DNA from: a virus
IMG/VR virus record: IMGVR_UViG_3300035034_001821
Location: 1-37,854 of that record
Length of the DNA: 37,854 nt
Strand: one strand, 5' to 3'
Of this stretch, positions 14,882 through 23,774 are shown in pieces. A model generated the notes under the pieces. That model had not been told where the DNA came from and made no database searches. It worked only from the letters and a program-made list of their open reading frames with translations. Every line of letters begins with the position of its first letter. The stretch's first letter is position 1. Made by a program: the position numbers and the translations under genes.

Positions 14882-16462
14882 TTAAAGCTCTTTCCAATTA
14901 CTTTGATCATTATGGTCACCACCCTGAAACTTATACCTCTTCCCGCTAGATTCATCCAAAACAACACTACCCACAGAAACGGAAGGTTGTGCGGGTGTGA
15001 CGATTCCATTGACATCATCTCTGCCAAATAACTTCTGATTAAATGTTCTTTTCGCCGTATCCAAAGCCTTCGTATATATCTTCTGCTCCTTAGCATGACC
15101 AAGATCACTTAACTTATGTAATGGGACATCGTTTTCTATAGCCTGCTTATTTAACTCCTGTAAGTAAGTGCCGTAAATTAGATTGGAGTTTTTATAATAG
15201 TTAAACTGAGCCTCCGGCTTTAAGTTACCGACATTATCTTCATTAACGTTTGAGACCCTTCTAACCTCAGCCTTAACGCTATCTATACCAAGATTTTCCT
15301 TAAAAGGATTAAAGTCACCAACTTCAAATTTATCAGCCATTCTTATTTGCTCATCAATTACAGGGGCAAGTAATTGATTTAAAAAACCAAACCCTTCATT
15401 TTTAGATAGAACACCCTTACTCATTGCTGAATAAACACCGTCTTGCAGAAGTTTAATATCAGCATTTGTCATGGTTTTTGCGCCAATTACATCAGACAAA
15501 AATGCATTAAATTGATTTTTACCTTGGGCCTTTTCCTCAGCAGACAGAGCCCTTTTAGTATTAGCGTACCCATTCACTTCTTCATAGAAAGAGCGAGCTT
15601 GAGGCGAAGTGTTAAACTTACTAAAGTTAGCCTGAAGATCTGAATAGCTCATGCTTCCTATTTTTGAAATTAAAGAATTTGTTCCAGCCAATTCGCTAGC
15701 ATCTGATTTCTGCTTTCTTGACCTGTCAAACCGCTTTACGCGCGCCTCTACGCTGCGTTTAAATTTAAACAACTGCTCTTTGTCGCGGAATCCTTCTGTG
15801 ACTATATCGGTGTCGAGAATACTTAGTGCCTTATGAGGGTTGGTTTCAGCAACACCTGATATGAACGACTTAAGGTAATCCTCCTCGTACGTTTCCATCA
15901 ATCCCTCTGATGTTTCAGATCCGAGGTTTTTCGCAGAAAATTGCTCTAAAGCCTCAAGAGATGTTCCAAAATTTACAAATGCCTCAATTTCACTTTCATC
16001 CGATAAGCCAAACTTTTGGCCGTCATTACTAGCCTGCGTAAAATTATTCTTCATCGTATCATTGACGCTATTAATTGTATTTACACGAGCTTGCTTTATA
16101 CCCCATGCCTGTTGAGTTGCGTTATTTCTATTAGATATTTTTCTAGTCTGGTCCTGCCACTGCCTATTGTAAAAGGGGGAAATACCTTCGCCATAACTGT
16201 CATATATATCTTGACGCTTTTGCTCATATTCAGAGATGCCCTCCTTATTTAAGGGATCCCCCTGAAAATCAATACGGTACTGGTTTTCAAGTTTAGCCAA
16301 ATCAAGCTGTGCCTGAGATAAACTTTGCGCAATCTTAGCCTCTTGCCCTTGGCTTATAACGGACTGAGCAATATCAGCCGTGGCATTAAGGGCTTGGTTC
16401 TTATTCTCGACTACTTGCTGCGTTACCTGTCTGAACTGAGTACTTGTTACGTCTCTACGCAT
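14882..16462 (-). CDS. T7 gp15-like internal virion protein
   Basis: 526 residues, almost wholly helical, Gln/Asn/Lys-rich in the first 120 (QVTQQVVENKNQALNATADIAQ) and with no membrane segment. Lying between the small gp14-like and very large gp16-like genes, it fits the middle ejection protein gp15, which lines the periplasmic tunnel. The start shares a base with the previous stop. The last ~30 residues (SVVLDESSGKRYKFQGGDHND) form a small beta unit. Assignment is by order and size. Confidence 0.7.
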   Translation of the reverse strand: MRRDVTSTQFRQVTQQVVENKNQALNATADIAQSVISQGQEAKIAQSLSQAQLDLAKLENQYRIDFQGDPLNKEGISEYEQKRQDIYDSYGEGISPFYNRQWQDQTRKISNRNNATQQAWGIKQARVNTINSVNDTMKNNFTQASNDGQKFGLSDESEIEAFVNFGTSLEALEQFSAKNLGSETSEGLMETYEEDYLKSFISGVAETNPHKALSILDTDIVTEGFRDKEQLFKFKRSVEARVKRFDRSRKQKSDASELAGTNSLISKIGSMSYSDLQANFSKFNTSPQARSFYEEVNGYANTKRALSAEEKAQGKNQFNAFLSDVIGAKTMTNADIKLLQDGVYSAMSKGVLSKNEGFGFLNQLLAPVIDEQIRMADKFEVGDFNPFKENLGIDSVKAEVRRVSNVNEDNVGNLKPEAQFNYYKNSNLIYGTYLQELNKQAIENDVPLHKLSDLGHAKEQKIYTKALDTAKRTFNQKLFGRDDVNGIVTPAQPSVSVGSVVLDESSGKRYKFQGGDHNDQSNWKEL

Positions 16463-16983
16463 TAGTTAAAACCTCCAAAGCTATTATTGGTTCCAAAAAC
16501 AGAGCTTTGAGATCCACCAAATCCAGAAACATCTAAACCAGATCCTGCTGTACTTAAATTTCCACCACCAGAGAAGAACGAACCAGCTCCACCGGCTCCA
16601 CTAGTAGCGGGAGCCCCGCCGAATCCGCCAGCAGCGCCAATGGCCGCACCAGCAATTTGCGTGATTGCCTGAGTGCGAGCTTGCGATAGAATATTTTTAG
16701 ATTGCTTATTCGCATTGCTTGTTATCTGGTTAATATCAGAAATACCAACATCAAATGTATTTTGGATAACAGACATAGGGGTCCCGTCAAGAGTTAGACC
16801 AGAATTGAGGAATGAAGATTGCTGAGTCGCTGCGTTTAAACGAACTCTTCTTGCTCTGTCCTCGGCTTGTAAATTTCCTTGGGCCACCACAGCCTCCGCC
16901 TGATCTTCTGCAGCGCTAATGCCAGAATGAGCTTGAAACAAACCTAAACCCAAACTAAGAAATGATAATGTTTCTACTCCCAT
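16462..16983 (-). CDS. T7 gp14-like internal virion protein
   Basis: 173 residues from ATG 16983; a GTG four codons earlier is possible. A hydrophobic N-terminal segment (LSFLSLGLGLFQAHSG), a helical middle (AEDQAEAVVAQGNLQAEDRARRV) and a Gly/Ser/Phe-rich tail (AAIGAAGGFGGAP...FGGFN) match the gp14-type ejection protein that enters the outer membrane first. It overlaps the gp13-like gene by 10 bases and the gp15-like gene by 3. Confidence 0.78.
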   Translation of the reverse strand: MGVETLSFLSLGLGLFQAHSGISAAEDQAEAVVAQGNLQAEDRARRVRLNAATQQSSFLNSGLTLDGTPMSVIQNTFDVGISDINQITSNANKQSKNILSQARTQAITQIAGAAIGAAGGFGGAPATSGAGGAGSFFSGGGNLSTAGSGLDVSGFGGSQSSVFGTNNSFGGFN

Positions 16984-17375
16984 CTCAATACCCACTTATT
17001 AAAGCCTTTTACTTGATCTAAAAGACTATCCCTTTGCTGTTTAAAACCTAAAAATTTATGCCATCTATTTAACATATCACAATCAACACTATAAGTAATG
17101 CAACTGATTGCACCAAGCCTGACACTAGCACTATCTATAAACAGCTTCAATGCCCTCACATGCTTCATACTAATACTTTCAGGCATTAATAAAAAGGAAG
17201 CATACTGCCGTGGCGAATATTGCTTCCATAATATAATGCATTTTATTTCGCCATCATCATCTAGGCTGTGTTTTATAAAGCTGTCATCAAAGAAAACATC
17301 AATTATATCACCTATAGATGAATGTTCGTTAGTTTTTATATCTAAATGATCCCCTAATTTAAAAGGTCTTATCAT
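16974..17375 (-). CDS. T7 gp13-like internal virion/GNAT-fold protein
   Basis: 133 residues between the tail-tube B and gp14-like genes, the slot of T7 gp13, which resembles GNAT acetyltransferases. Patterns such as IIDVFFDDSFIKHSL, then SVRLGAISCITY, then MLNRWHKFLGFK fit the GNAT alpha/beta order (the terminal W-x-x-F-L-G-F is typical). The acetyl-CoA loop is not evident, so it is probably structural or an assembly helper rather than an enzyme. It starts in an ATGA overlap. Confidence 0.7.
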   Translation of the reverse strand: MIRPFKLGDHLDIKTNEHSSIGDIIDVFFDDSFIKHSLDDDGEIKCIILWKQYSPRQYASFLLMPESISMKHVRALKLFIDSASVRLGAISCITYSVDCDMLNRWHKFLGFKQQRDSLLDQVKGFNKWVLRWE

Positions 17376-19396
17376 CGCGTGCTCGAGTAATTAGCGTCCA
17401 AAAAGACACTTGTTATATTAAATGGCAAAGGCTCATCCTGCACCACATAGAAAAATTTATCTATTTCATTATCATCTGCATAGTCAATAAACTCTGTACC
17501 ATCCACCGGAAGGGGCGGTAAGTAGTTAATATCATTCTGTGACAACTTCTGATATGGCTGCATTCTATAAAGTGTTGATCCAAACTTACCACCCGCAGAT
17601 GCCACCGTTCTTAAGCTTGTCTTTGTGATGGCTTTCATTGTTACTTGAGTGTTTTCAGCCTGAATAGAAAAACCCAATGGGAATGATTTAATAATACCTT
17701 TATATGTGTAGCCTACAACACACGATAATACTTGCTGGTTAAATTCTAAAGTATCTCCAGTGATGGCAAAATTATCCAAAAAACCACCATCAGTAACTAC
17801 GCCAATGGTATTACCAATATATTGCGACAGCCCAGATATAGATTTAAACGATAAGTACCAATTACTGTAAGTATTTTGAGTTGGGGGCTGCAGAACAGAT
17901 ACATCCACCGTATTTACATCAACAAAACCTGTAATCTCAAATCTGCCACTTTCATAGCCGGTATCTGTCTTGTAAGATATATGTTTACCAACATCCCCAG
18001 AAAGGAAAATACCATCCGTGTCTACGATTGTGGATGCTCCTGCATCGTATGTTATTAGGTTTCCTTCTTGTAAATTATTAAGACGCAAAGAGTTATCTAA
18101 GTAAACGCACTCTGACAACTCCTCCGCAACCTTTCTATTATAAGCTTCGTCGTCCGCACTCTCGTTATCGGTAAAGAAATCAACACGCTCAGAAATCTTT
18201 ATATGCTCTGCCATGCGTTCAATAAAATAATCAGAACCACGAGACACCAAAGCAAAAAACTTTGGGTTTCCCTCATTGTCAGAAATAACAGCTATATCCC
18301 TTACGTCACCTTGCGTTTTTTGAGTATGCCATCCAATAATACGCTCTTCTTCTTTAAAGTTTAAAGTCAACCATCGGCCATCACCACGCACAGAGTAAAT
18401 AAGATCATTTCTATCTTTCTTATCACGAATTTTACCTAAATCTGATTCCGTTATATCATATGAGATAAAGTTTGCGTCTTGCGCCTTAAAGCTTTCTGTC
18501 AAAAGATCGTAGCTAAAATAATATACATTTCTGCTATTTTTACCTTCGTAAAATATAAGGCCATCCTTAGTCAGTGGAAGTTTATCATTTGACCCATCTG
18601 TAGCAGTCAAATCTGCCTCAATCGTTCCGGCCGTGATTGGTGTGTTTACACCTCCGCCATTAACCGCGACCAACCCCTCAGCGCAGCCAAGTATTAGCGA
18701 ATTTTCACCGCCAAATATCCATTCAATAGGTTGGGTTATTTCAGCAATCGTAAACTTTAAAGGTGATATATCCGTGACAGACGCTGGTATAACGAAATTA
18801 TTAAAATCCCCAGCTTCGGAACCCCAGCTTGTGGTTGTTTCTGCCGGTGTATTGGCAAAATATAGCCGTCCCTTGTAAAAGCGTGCAGTTTTAGGCCAAT
18901 TAGGGGCTGTAAAAGGAGGCGTTCCATTAAATACATGATCAGCTATCGTGAATGTATCGGCAGCTGTACGCGTTAAATCTTGAGGGGGATGATCATTGTG
19001 CGTAATAACTGTAACGTCACCATTTTGCGTAAACTGCAATTCGCGAGATTCAGCCAGAGTGTACGGCGTAGTGACCTCTAGGGGTGTACCGCCATTTAAA
19101 ACAAAACCAAACACACCAGATGCATCATAGGTCAAAAATCTCACAGTTGTTTCGTAAAATAACATTAAGTAATTTTGATCATTTCTAAATAAAAACTCTT
19201 GGAATACACAGTCCCTAAAGGCGCCAATAGTATCCTCAAGTCCAGATCTATATATGGCGTTACCCTTAAAGTTTGTATAGAAATTCTCCATAACATCCGC
19301 GCCAGAACGGTATACAGGAAGGTCAAAACGACCCATCATATCATGATCTATCTTACCTCGAGCAAAGTTATTGTAAGCCGTTACTACTTTTACCAT
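17372..19396 (-). CDS. Tail tubular protein B-like (nozzle)
   Basis: 674 residues, mostly beta. The N-terminus ARGKIDHDMMGRFDLPVYRSG and MENFYTNFKGNAIYRSG is the conserved opening of podovirus tail-nozzle proteins (T7 gp12-like). Later segments (FYKGRLYFANT, YYFSYDLLTESFKAQD, GDGRWLTLNFKEEERIIGWHTQ) look like beta-propeller strands, as expected for a gp12-type nozzle. It would sit below the gp11-like ring and contact the fibres. AAGGTAG precedes the ATG. Confidence 0.85.
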   Translation of the reverse strand: MVKVVTAYNNFARGKIDHDMMGRFDLPVYRSGADVMENFYTNFKGNAIYRSGLEDTIGAFRDCVFQEFLFRNDQNYLMLFYETTVRFLTYDASGVFGFVLNGGTPLEVTTPYTLAESRELQFTQNGDVTVITHNDHPPQDLTRTAADTFTIADHVFNGTPPFTAPNWPKTARFYKGRLYFANTPAETTTSWGSEAGDFNNFVIPASVTDISPLKFTIAEITQPIEWIFGGENSLILGCAEGLVAVNGGGVNTPITAGTIEADLTATDGSNDKLPLTKDGLIFYEGKNSRNVYYFSYDLLTESFKAQDANFISYDITESDLGKIRDKKDRNDLIYSVRGDGRWLTLNFKEEERIIGWHTQKTQGDVRDIAVISDNEGNPKFFALVSRGSDYFIERMAEHIKISERVDFFTDNESADDEAYNRKVAEELSECVYLDNSLRLNNLQEGNLITYDAGASTIVDTDGIFLSGDVGKHISYKTDTGYESGRFEITGFVDVNTVDVSVLQPPTQNTYSNWYLSFKSISGLSQYIGNTIGVVTDGGFLDNFAITGDTLEFNQQVLSCVVGYTYKGIIKSFPLGFSIQAENTQVTMKAITKTSLRTVASAGGKFGSTLYRMQPYQKLSQNDINYLPPLPVDGTEFIDYADDNEIDKFFYVVQDEPLPFNITSVFLDANYSSTR

Positions 19397-19406
19397 CTAA
19401 ATAAAG

Positions 19407-20024
19407 CTACCTTTTATTTGGGACTTGAGGAAAACTTGAAATTCTAGCCTCTTTGAAGCGAGACCTACTGATGCGAATAGGTTTATTTTCCTGAGCATTA
19501 ACACCGGACAAGGCAGCCATCTTCATCGGTATTTTCGCTTCTATAGATTCGGCCTTACGAACATCTTGAGTAACTGGCAATGCAATTAATGAAGCTAGGT
19601 ACCAAGAAAAACCAACCTTAAACTCAGTAGACATTCTAGATACATCCTTTACATTTCTAATAAACCGCAAAGGCATACCACCCTCGTAAAGGATATTTGT
19701 GTAAATTTTATTATCTTCAACTGTATAGTTGTTCCGCTTATCCTCAACCGCGCCAATACCTAAAACCTTAAGGCAGTCTGACGGGTATTCATAAGCGTAA
19801 CCAAACGGATAAGGGGGCGTAATTGCCAACTGCGCAACATCCCGTCTACCCATTGAAAAATTCGGTATTGTCATTTTTAGAAATGTTTCTCTAGCTATAT
19901 CATACCAAAGAGAGCAAATAATTTCTATATCTGTGGTTGGGGTATCAATATTTAATACAGATCCATAGTTTCCAAGGTGGCTAACCGCCATATTGCATAA
20001 GCTTGACTTACCATTAATCGTCAT
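19407..20024 (-). CDS. Tail tubular protein A-like head-tail adaptor
   Basis: 205 residues from ATG 20024, chosen for the AAGGGGA site seven to nine bases upstream; an upstream in-frame extension lacks one and reads through the hairpin region. The pattern LCNMAVSHLGN, then TTDIEIICSLWYDIARETFLK, is the hallmark of the gp11/TubA family: a small aliphatic start, then a W-Y-D-x-A-R-x-x-x-L helix. It forms the ring between portal and nozzle. The C-terminus is basic. Confidence 0.84.
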   Translation of the reverse strand: MTINGKSSLCNMAVSHLGNYGSVLNIDTPTTDIEIICSLWYDIARETFLKMTIPNFSMGRRDVAQLAITPPYPFGYAYEYPSDCLKVLGIGAVEDKRNNYTVEDNKIYTNILYEGGMPLRFIRNVKDVSRMSTEFKVGFSWYLASLIALPVTQDVRKAESIEAKIPMKMAALSGVNAQENKPIRISRSRFKEARISSFPQVPNKR

Positions 20025-20052
20025 AAAGTATCCCCTTAAAAATAAGTAGAGA

Positions 20053-20095
20053 CGGGGGCAAGCCCCCGAAACCACGAAAGGTATCTTCGTACCTT
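20053..20095 (-). other. Tandem stem-loops between decoration and tail-tube genes
   Basis: In minus-strand RNA, AAGGTA/TACCTT (20095-20078) overlaps the stop codon of the gene at 20094, and CGGGGG-CUUG-CCCCCG (20068-20053) follows, closed by a CUUG tetraloop. No immediate U-run follows; U-rich sequence comes 10 bases later. It is more likely an mRNA-stabilising or partial-termination element than a full terminator. Confidence 0.6.
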
Positions 20096-20603
20096 AGTTA
20101 GTTGTCGCGCAATCGATATCGATGGCAAGAGCAACTGTGGCAGTAGCTGTATTAGCGCTATTAAGCGTCAATACAAGATACACACCCCCGAAAGGCTCAT
20201 CATCAACACCAAGCCCAAGCAGCTCACCAATGTTTTTGCTTTGATCTAGTCCGGCATTTTTACCAGAAAGCATATTGCTCCCAGTGTAAACCGTAGCTAG
20301 AGTCACGCCATCCCAAAGGATATCAGCATCAAGCGCTTGCAATAAACCTTTCTCGTCTTTGTAGAAAAAACCAAGATCAGAGTTAGTTGCACCGGTAAGA
20401 GCCGGCACGTTAGTTGCATTAGGGCGGATTGCACTAATACGATCCGCTAAACTCAAAGCAGAAACAAGAGTAATCTTGTCGCCAGCCGCTGAGTTAGCGC
20501 CTGTAAAGTCTGCTGAAAACTCAACAGTTTTTGTCATTTTACCCGTCTTAAACCGTGGATTTTTAGGTTCCGAAGTCGCTAGGGCATTTAATTTATCAGC
20601 CAT
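20094..20603 (-). CDS. Probable head decoration/minor capsid protein
   Basis: 169 residues from ATG 20603, chosen for the AAGGAG ten bases upstream; an ATG seven codons earlier lacks a site. The sequence is rich in Ala, Thr and Asn, ends in regular beta strands (YLVLTLNSANTATATVALAID), has one Cys near the end, and no catalytic motif. Placed directly after the major capsid gene and before a stable hairpin, it is most simply a highly expressed capsid accessory or cement protein. No family is certain. Confidence 0.68.
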   Translation of the reverse strand: MADKLNALATSEPKNPRFKTGKMTKTVEFSADFTGANSAAGDKITLVSALSLADRISAIRPNATNVPALTGATNSDLGFFYKDEKGLLQALDADILWDGVTLATVYTGSNMLSGKNAGLDQSKNIGELLGLGVDDEPFGGVYLVLTLNSANTATATVALAIDIDCATTN

Positions 20604-20649
20604 CTTAATATTCTCCTTATTCAAATGGTTTATTTATTTTAATCCAAGA

Positions 20650-21582
20650 TTAGATTGTTGTGTTTACAATCTGAACTAGAACACCTTCTTTGCGCATGGC
20701 GTTGATCCAGAAATCAATAGTGATATCGTAAGAGTTCACTTTTGACGCACTTTTTTCAACTTCAATACGTCCAACTTCCATCGCCATAGCGATAGACATA
20801 GGAGCAAGAACCACACAATCACGTAGTGTTGCACCTTCTGGAAGGATTGGATTAGTTACTTGGATTCCACCGTTAACAGAACCAGCGAAAAGAACAACTT
20901 GATAATTAGCAGCGCTCTTTGCCACTGCATTTTCAGCAGAAGGCATAGAAACAATGTAATCATTGTTGATGAACTTATCATCGGCCATTAGGTCACTATT
21001 TTCTTTACCTGAAGCGCAAATCGTAGAACCACTAAAGTCTTGGTAAGGAATATCGTTATTAATGAAGTTTTCTGTTATCTTCTGAACAGTAGAGTAAACA
21101 AATCCAGCTGAACCATCAATCGTCAGCACACCATCGGCGGCAGCTGTGACAGATGAAGGGGCTTGATCTGGCGCACCAACAAGTACATCGCCAACAGCGG
21201 CAGAAATCGCAATGCGATCAATAACGCGCTCTTTAGCGTTTGTAAGCTGTTTAAGGATATCCGAAGTAGGGTCCTTTAAAAGCTCGTTGATATCGTACAA
21301 CGCATCGATTGTAACAGTACGTGTAAAGCGACGCTTGTTAAATTGACGGTTATCCAACGCATAGTCACCGAAAGCCTTATCAGGATTACGTGTATCAACT
21401 TCTGCAAGTTCGATACGACCAATGCGTGCCATGTTGTTTGTTTTACCCTTAGGGTTCAAAAACGTAACGGCGTTTGATGAAACTAAGCGTGACTTAGTTT
21501 GTTGAGCAAGTTCATAAAAGCTATCTTCAAAATTCAGTCTAGCACCCTGATCAATACTCGGATTAATAGTATTAGATGTCAT
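20650..21582 (-). CDS. Major capsid protein
   Basis: 310 residues. Segments LNFEDSFYELAQQTKSRL, NMARIGRIELAEVDTRNPD and RRFTRTVTIDALYDINELLKDP, then KERVIDRIAISAAVGDVLVG, match the HK97-fold podovirus capsid family (Phage_capsid-2 type); the central RxxFTRTV-ID-xD-xxxLL-DPTSD block is diagnostic. It is the only gene with its own terminator-promoter pair directly upstream, as expected for the most abundant protein. No frameshifted long form is evident. Confidence 0.85.
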   Translation of the reverse strand: MTSNTINPSIDQGARLNFEDSFYELAQQTKSRLVSSNAVTFLNPKGKTNNMARIGRIELAEVDTRNPDKAFGDYALDNRQFNKRRFTRTVTIDALYDINELLKDPTSDILKQLTNAKERVIDRIAISAAVGDVLVGAPDQAPSSVTAAADGVLTIDGSAGFVYSTVQKITENFINNDIPYQDFSGSTICASGKENSDLMADDKFINNDYIVSMPSAENAVAKSAANYQVVLFAGSVNGGIQVTNPILPEGATLRDCVVLAPMSIAMAMEVGRIEVEKSASKVNSYDITIDFWINAMRKEGVLVQIVNTTI

Positions 21583-21709
21583 TTTCTAATTCCCATTGTT
21601 AATATTAAATAAATGTTTATTCAAAAGGTATCCCTATAAAGGGGCTTTCTAGCATTTTCGGCTGCATAGCCATTATGGGTTGCAAGGGCGCAAGTATCCA
21701 ATGATTTAA

Positions 21710-21738
21710 ATTATGCCATTAAAGTTAACATCTTGCAA
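21710..21738 (-). promoter_or_regulatory. Capsid-gene promoter
   Basis: On the minus strand TTGCAA (21738-21733), 17 bases, CATAAT (21715-21710) preceded by TGG, an extended -10. It begins five bases past the terminator at 21743-21770 and leaves a ~120-base leader before the capsid ATG at 21582. The leader holds a short CCCT/AGGG hairpin near 21630-21641. Confidence 0.62.
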
Positions 21739-21742
21739 ATAG

Positions 21743-21770
21743 AAAAAAACCAGCCCAATTAAGAGCTGGT
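21743..21770 (-). terminator. Rho-independent terminator ahead of capsid gene
   Basis: Minus-strand ACCAGC (21770-21765) pairs with GCTGGT (21754-21749) around a 10-base AT-rich loop that can extend the stem, followed by a run of T (complement of A at 21743-21749). It ends transcripts from the packaging/portal genes before a new promoter restarts transcription. Confidence 0.8.
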
Positions 21771-21806
21771 CAAGTTTATGTACCATACTGGAGGGTATGA
21801 AATTTA

Positions 21807-22523
21807 TTAAGCGAAAAGCATTCCGTAAAGTTTATCAAATCCAATCTTATGGTGATAAGAAATATTCTTAGTGTCTGCGATGTTTTTTAAGTCAGCCAAT
21901 GTAAGGTGACTTTTAGGCGTCTCAGCTTCATTCATTGGCTTCATCTCCATATCGATCATTTCATCATTTGTAACTTTTTGAGATAAATCAACGCGGGCCT
22001 CACTGTCTTCTACAAACAAATCAGGAAGCTTTGCGAAATCAAAAGTTAAACGATCACCAACCTTAGATGAGTGTTGCGGCAAAGGGTTGTTAACATTAAT
22101 ATTAACACCTAAACATTTATCTGAGTAACCTAAATATGCTTGCGTTCTCATTTCACGAAGATCAACACCTGAGAGAGATTTAGGCAATGGGATTCTGCGA
22201 ATATCTTTAGATGTAGCTAAATCCTGCAATTCATCATAACTCATATCTTTGATGTTTTTACCAACAAAAGAAAACTTAGTATCATCCTGCTTAATATCAT
22301 CAATAAATACTTGGCGCATTGTATCAATTCGATTAGAATATACCTTATCACCATTTCTGTCTTTAAGGTTACGAATCCATTCCGTAGCATAGCGGCTACG
22401 AACATGCATTTTTGCGTGCTCGTCATCAACAAAGGGAATAAATCCCTTTACGTTTTCAAAGTCTACAATTTCGCCCGATGATGTTTTGTACGATCCAGAG
22501 ATCGTTACTTCTAGTGATTTCAT
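21807..22523 (-). CDS. Structural-region protein with HeH/LEM-like C-terminus
   Basis: 238 residues between scaffold and capsid. The C-terminal ~32 residues (LTLADLKNIADTKNISYHHK...DKLYGML) have the helix-extended-helix (HeH/LEM/SAP-like) pattern found at the ends of many phage head proteins. The N-terminal part (LEVTISGSYKTSSGEIVDFENVKGFIPF) is beta-rich, followed by a basic helix (RSRYATEWIRNL). It is probably a head-associated or DNA-contacting assembly factor; no specific family was recognised. Confidence 0.68.
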   Translation of the reverse strand: MKSLEVTISGSYKTSSGEIVDFENVKGFIPFVDDEHAKMHVRSRYATEWIRNLKDRNGDKVYSNRIDTMRQVFIDDIKQDDTKFSFVGKNIKDMSYDELQDLATSKDIRRIPLPKSLSGVDLREMRTQAYLGYSDKCLGVNINVNNPLPQHSSKVGDRLTFDFAKLPDLFVEDSEARVDLSQKVTNDEMIDMEMKPMNEAETPKSHLTLADLKNIADTKNISYHHKIGFDKLYGMLFA

Positions 22524-22550
22524 AATTTTATTCTTTCTGTGTTATAATTA

Positions 22551-23459
22551 TTAGTACAATGAAGAGAGCTGCTTAGTAAGGTCCGCAATTTGAGTGTGAG
22601 AAAAAGGCTTACCTTCCAGATCTATAATCTTTTTACGGATAGCTGTTCGCTGCTCGGCAACATCTATGCCAGTATTACTGCCTTGACCACCGTCAGCTTG
22701 AGCGCCAGTCTCAGTAACCCCATGCTCTTTAAGTATATTGGAAATGCGCTCCTCATATGAAGTAACCAACGAATTAACGGTGCGATCAATAGTTGCGCGC
22801 GTGTTATTGTCAGTGTTATCAAGGAAGGCTTTATCCGCGTCTGAAACGGCATGATTTTTAAGCGCGTTCTCTACAAGTTTAATATTTTGCTCATAGTTAT
22901 CACCAAAACTTTCCTTCATGATATCCATATAGCCATCTTTACTGGTGTCTATTTCAGCTTGAGCGGTTGCTAATGTTCCAATAATTTCATCAAACTTTGA
23001 AGTGATGGCATGTTGTTGGTGTGCGTTGATACCAGCCTTTAAAAATACATCATTCATAGGCCCGCTAATCTCAGGCATAGAGCCCTCGCCCCACGTGTAA
23101 TCCTCAACGCCATTTTCTGGAGCTAAAGATGCATGATAAGCTTCTATCTGCTCAGTAGTCGCAGTCGCATAGTCAATAGGCGAAATGGTCTTTTTACCGA
23201 CTAAAGTGGTTAGATTTTCAATCTGCTTATATGCATCTTCATGTGACTTCACTTTCCCAGCCCACGACTTATCTTTATACTCATCCGGAAGAGTGAAGCC
23301 CGACGGCGTTTCACTTTCTGTAATGCTTTCCCTCGCCTCGCCAGAACCTTGCGTGACCGGTGCCGGCTCCTGAGATTCAGTAGCTGGTGTAATTGATGCT
23401 TGGCTATCGGGCGCAGTATCCACGGGTGCGGGTGCGGTATCCGTTGCTATGTCATTCAT
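22551..23459 (-). CDS. Scaffolding protein
   Basis: 302 residues. A Pro/Ala/Thr/Glu-rich disordered N-terminus (~1-50), then FTLPDEYKDKSWAGKVKSHEDAYKQIENLTTLVGKK, the conserved motif of podovirus scaffolds, then a long acidic helical region (~100-290) ending KQLSSLY. It lies between portal and capsid genes, in the order portal-scaffold-capsid. It would guide procapsid assembly and leave the head before DNA entry. Charge pattern and position are both typical. Confidence 0.85.
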   Translation of the reverse strand: MNDIATDTAPAPVDTAPDSQASITPATESQEPAPVTQGSGEARESITESETPSGFTLPDEYKDKSWAGKVKSHEDAYKQIENLTTLVGKKTISPIDYATATTEQIEAYHASLAPENGVEDYTWGEGSMPEISGPMNDVFLKAGINAHQQHAITSKFDEIIGTLATAQAEIDTSKDGYMDIMKESFGDNYEQNIKLVENALKNHAVSDADKAFLDNTDNNTRATIDRTVNSLVTSYEERISNILKEHGVTETGAQADGGQGSNTGIDVAEQRTAIRKKIIDLEGKPFSHTQIADLTKQLSSLY

Positions 23460-23462
23460 ATT

Positions 23463-23774
23463 TTAACTTTCTAATTTATTTTTGATTAATGGTTCGAGAA
23501 ATGGCCGCACGTATTTAAGATAGACATTTCTATCATTTGCACGCAGCAACGCCTTTGCATCACCTGTATTCACAGGCTCAAATACCCCCGATACAGAGAT
23601 TAAACTTTTTAAAAATAAATTACCATTAGGGGTGGACGCAACACCATTGAGGGCTTTAATATATTCCTCAAGGTTTTCTACGCCTAATTTTTTTGCTGTT
23701 TCTTCTTGGTCGCGCGCGCCAAGTATACGGCTTACAGTGCTACTAGGCCGATTACTATTCTTATTACTAGTCAT
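23463..23774 (-). CDS. Small protein between portal and scaffold
   Basis: 103 residues. The ATG directly follows the portal stop codon (TAAATG). The N-terminus is disordered and basic, then a compact helical core follows (KKLGVENLEEYIKALNGVA, NLFLKSLISVSGVF, KYVRPFLEPLIKNKLES). Similar short genes stand at this place in related podoviruses. Function unknown; a head-assembly accessory is plausible. Confidence 0.72.
   Translation of the reverse strand: MTSNKNSNRPSSTVSRILGARDQEETAKKLGVENLEEYIKALNGVASTPNGNLFLKSLISVSGVFEPVNTGDAKALLRANDRNVYLKYVRPFLEPLIKNKLES

Noticed and set aside
16974-17375. Active acetyltransferase
   Set aside because: GNAT-like pattern but no clear acetyl-CoA binding loop, and position matches the structural gp13 slot of T7.
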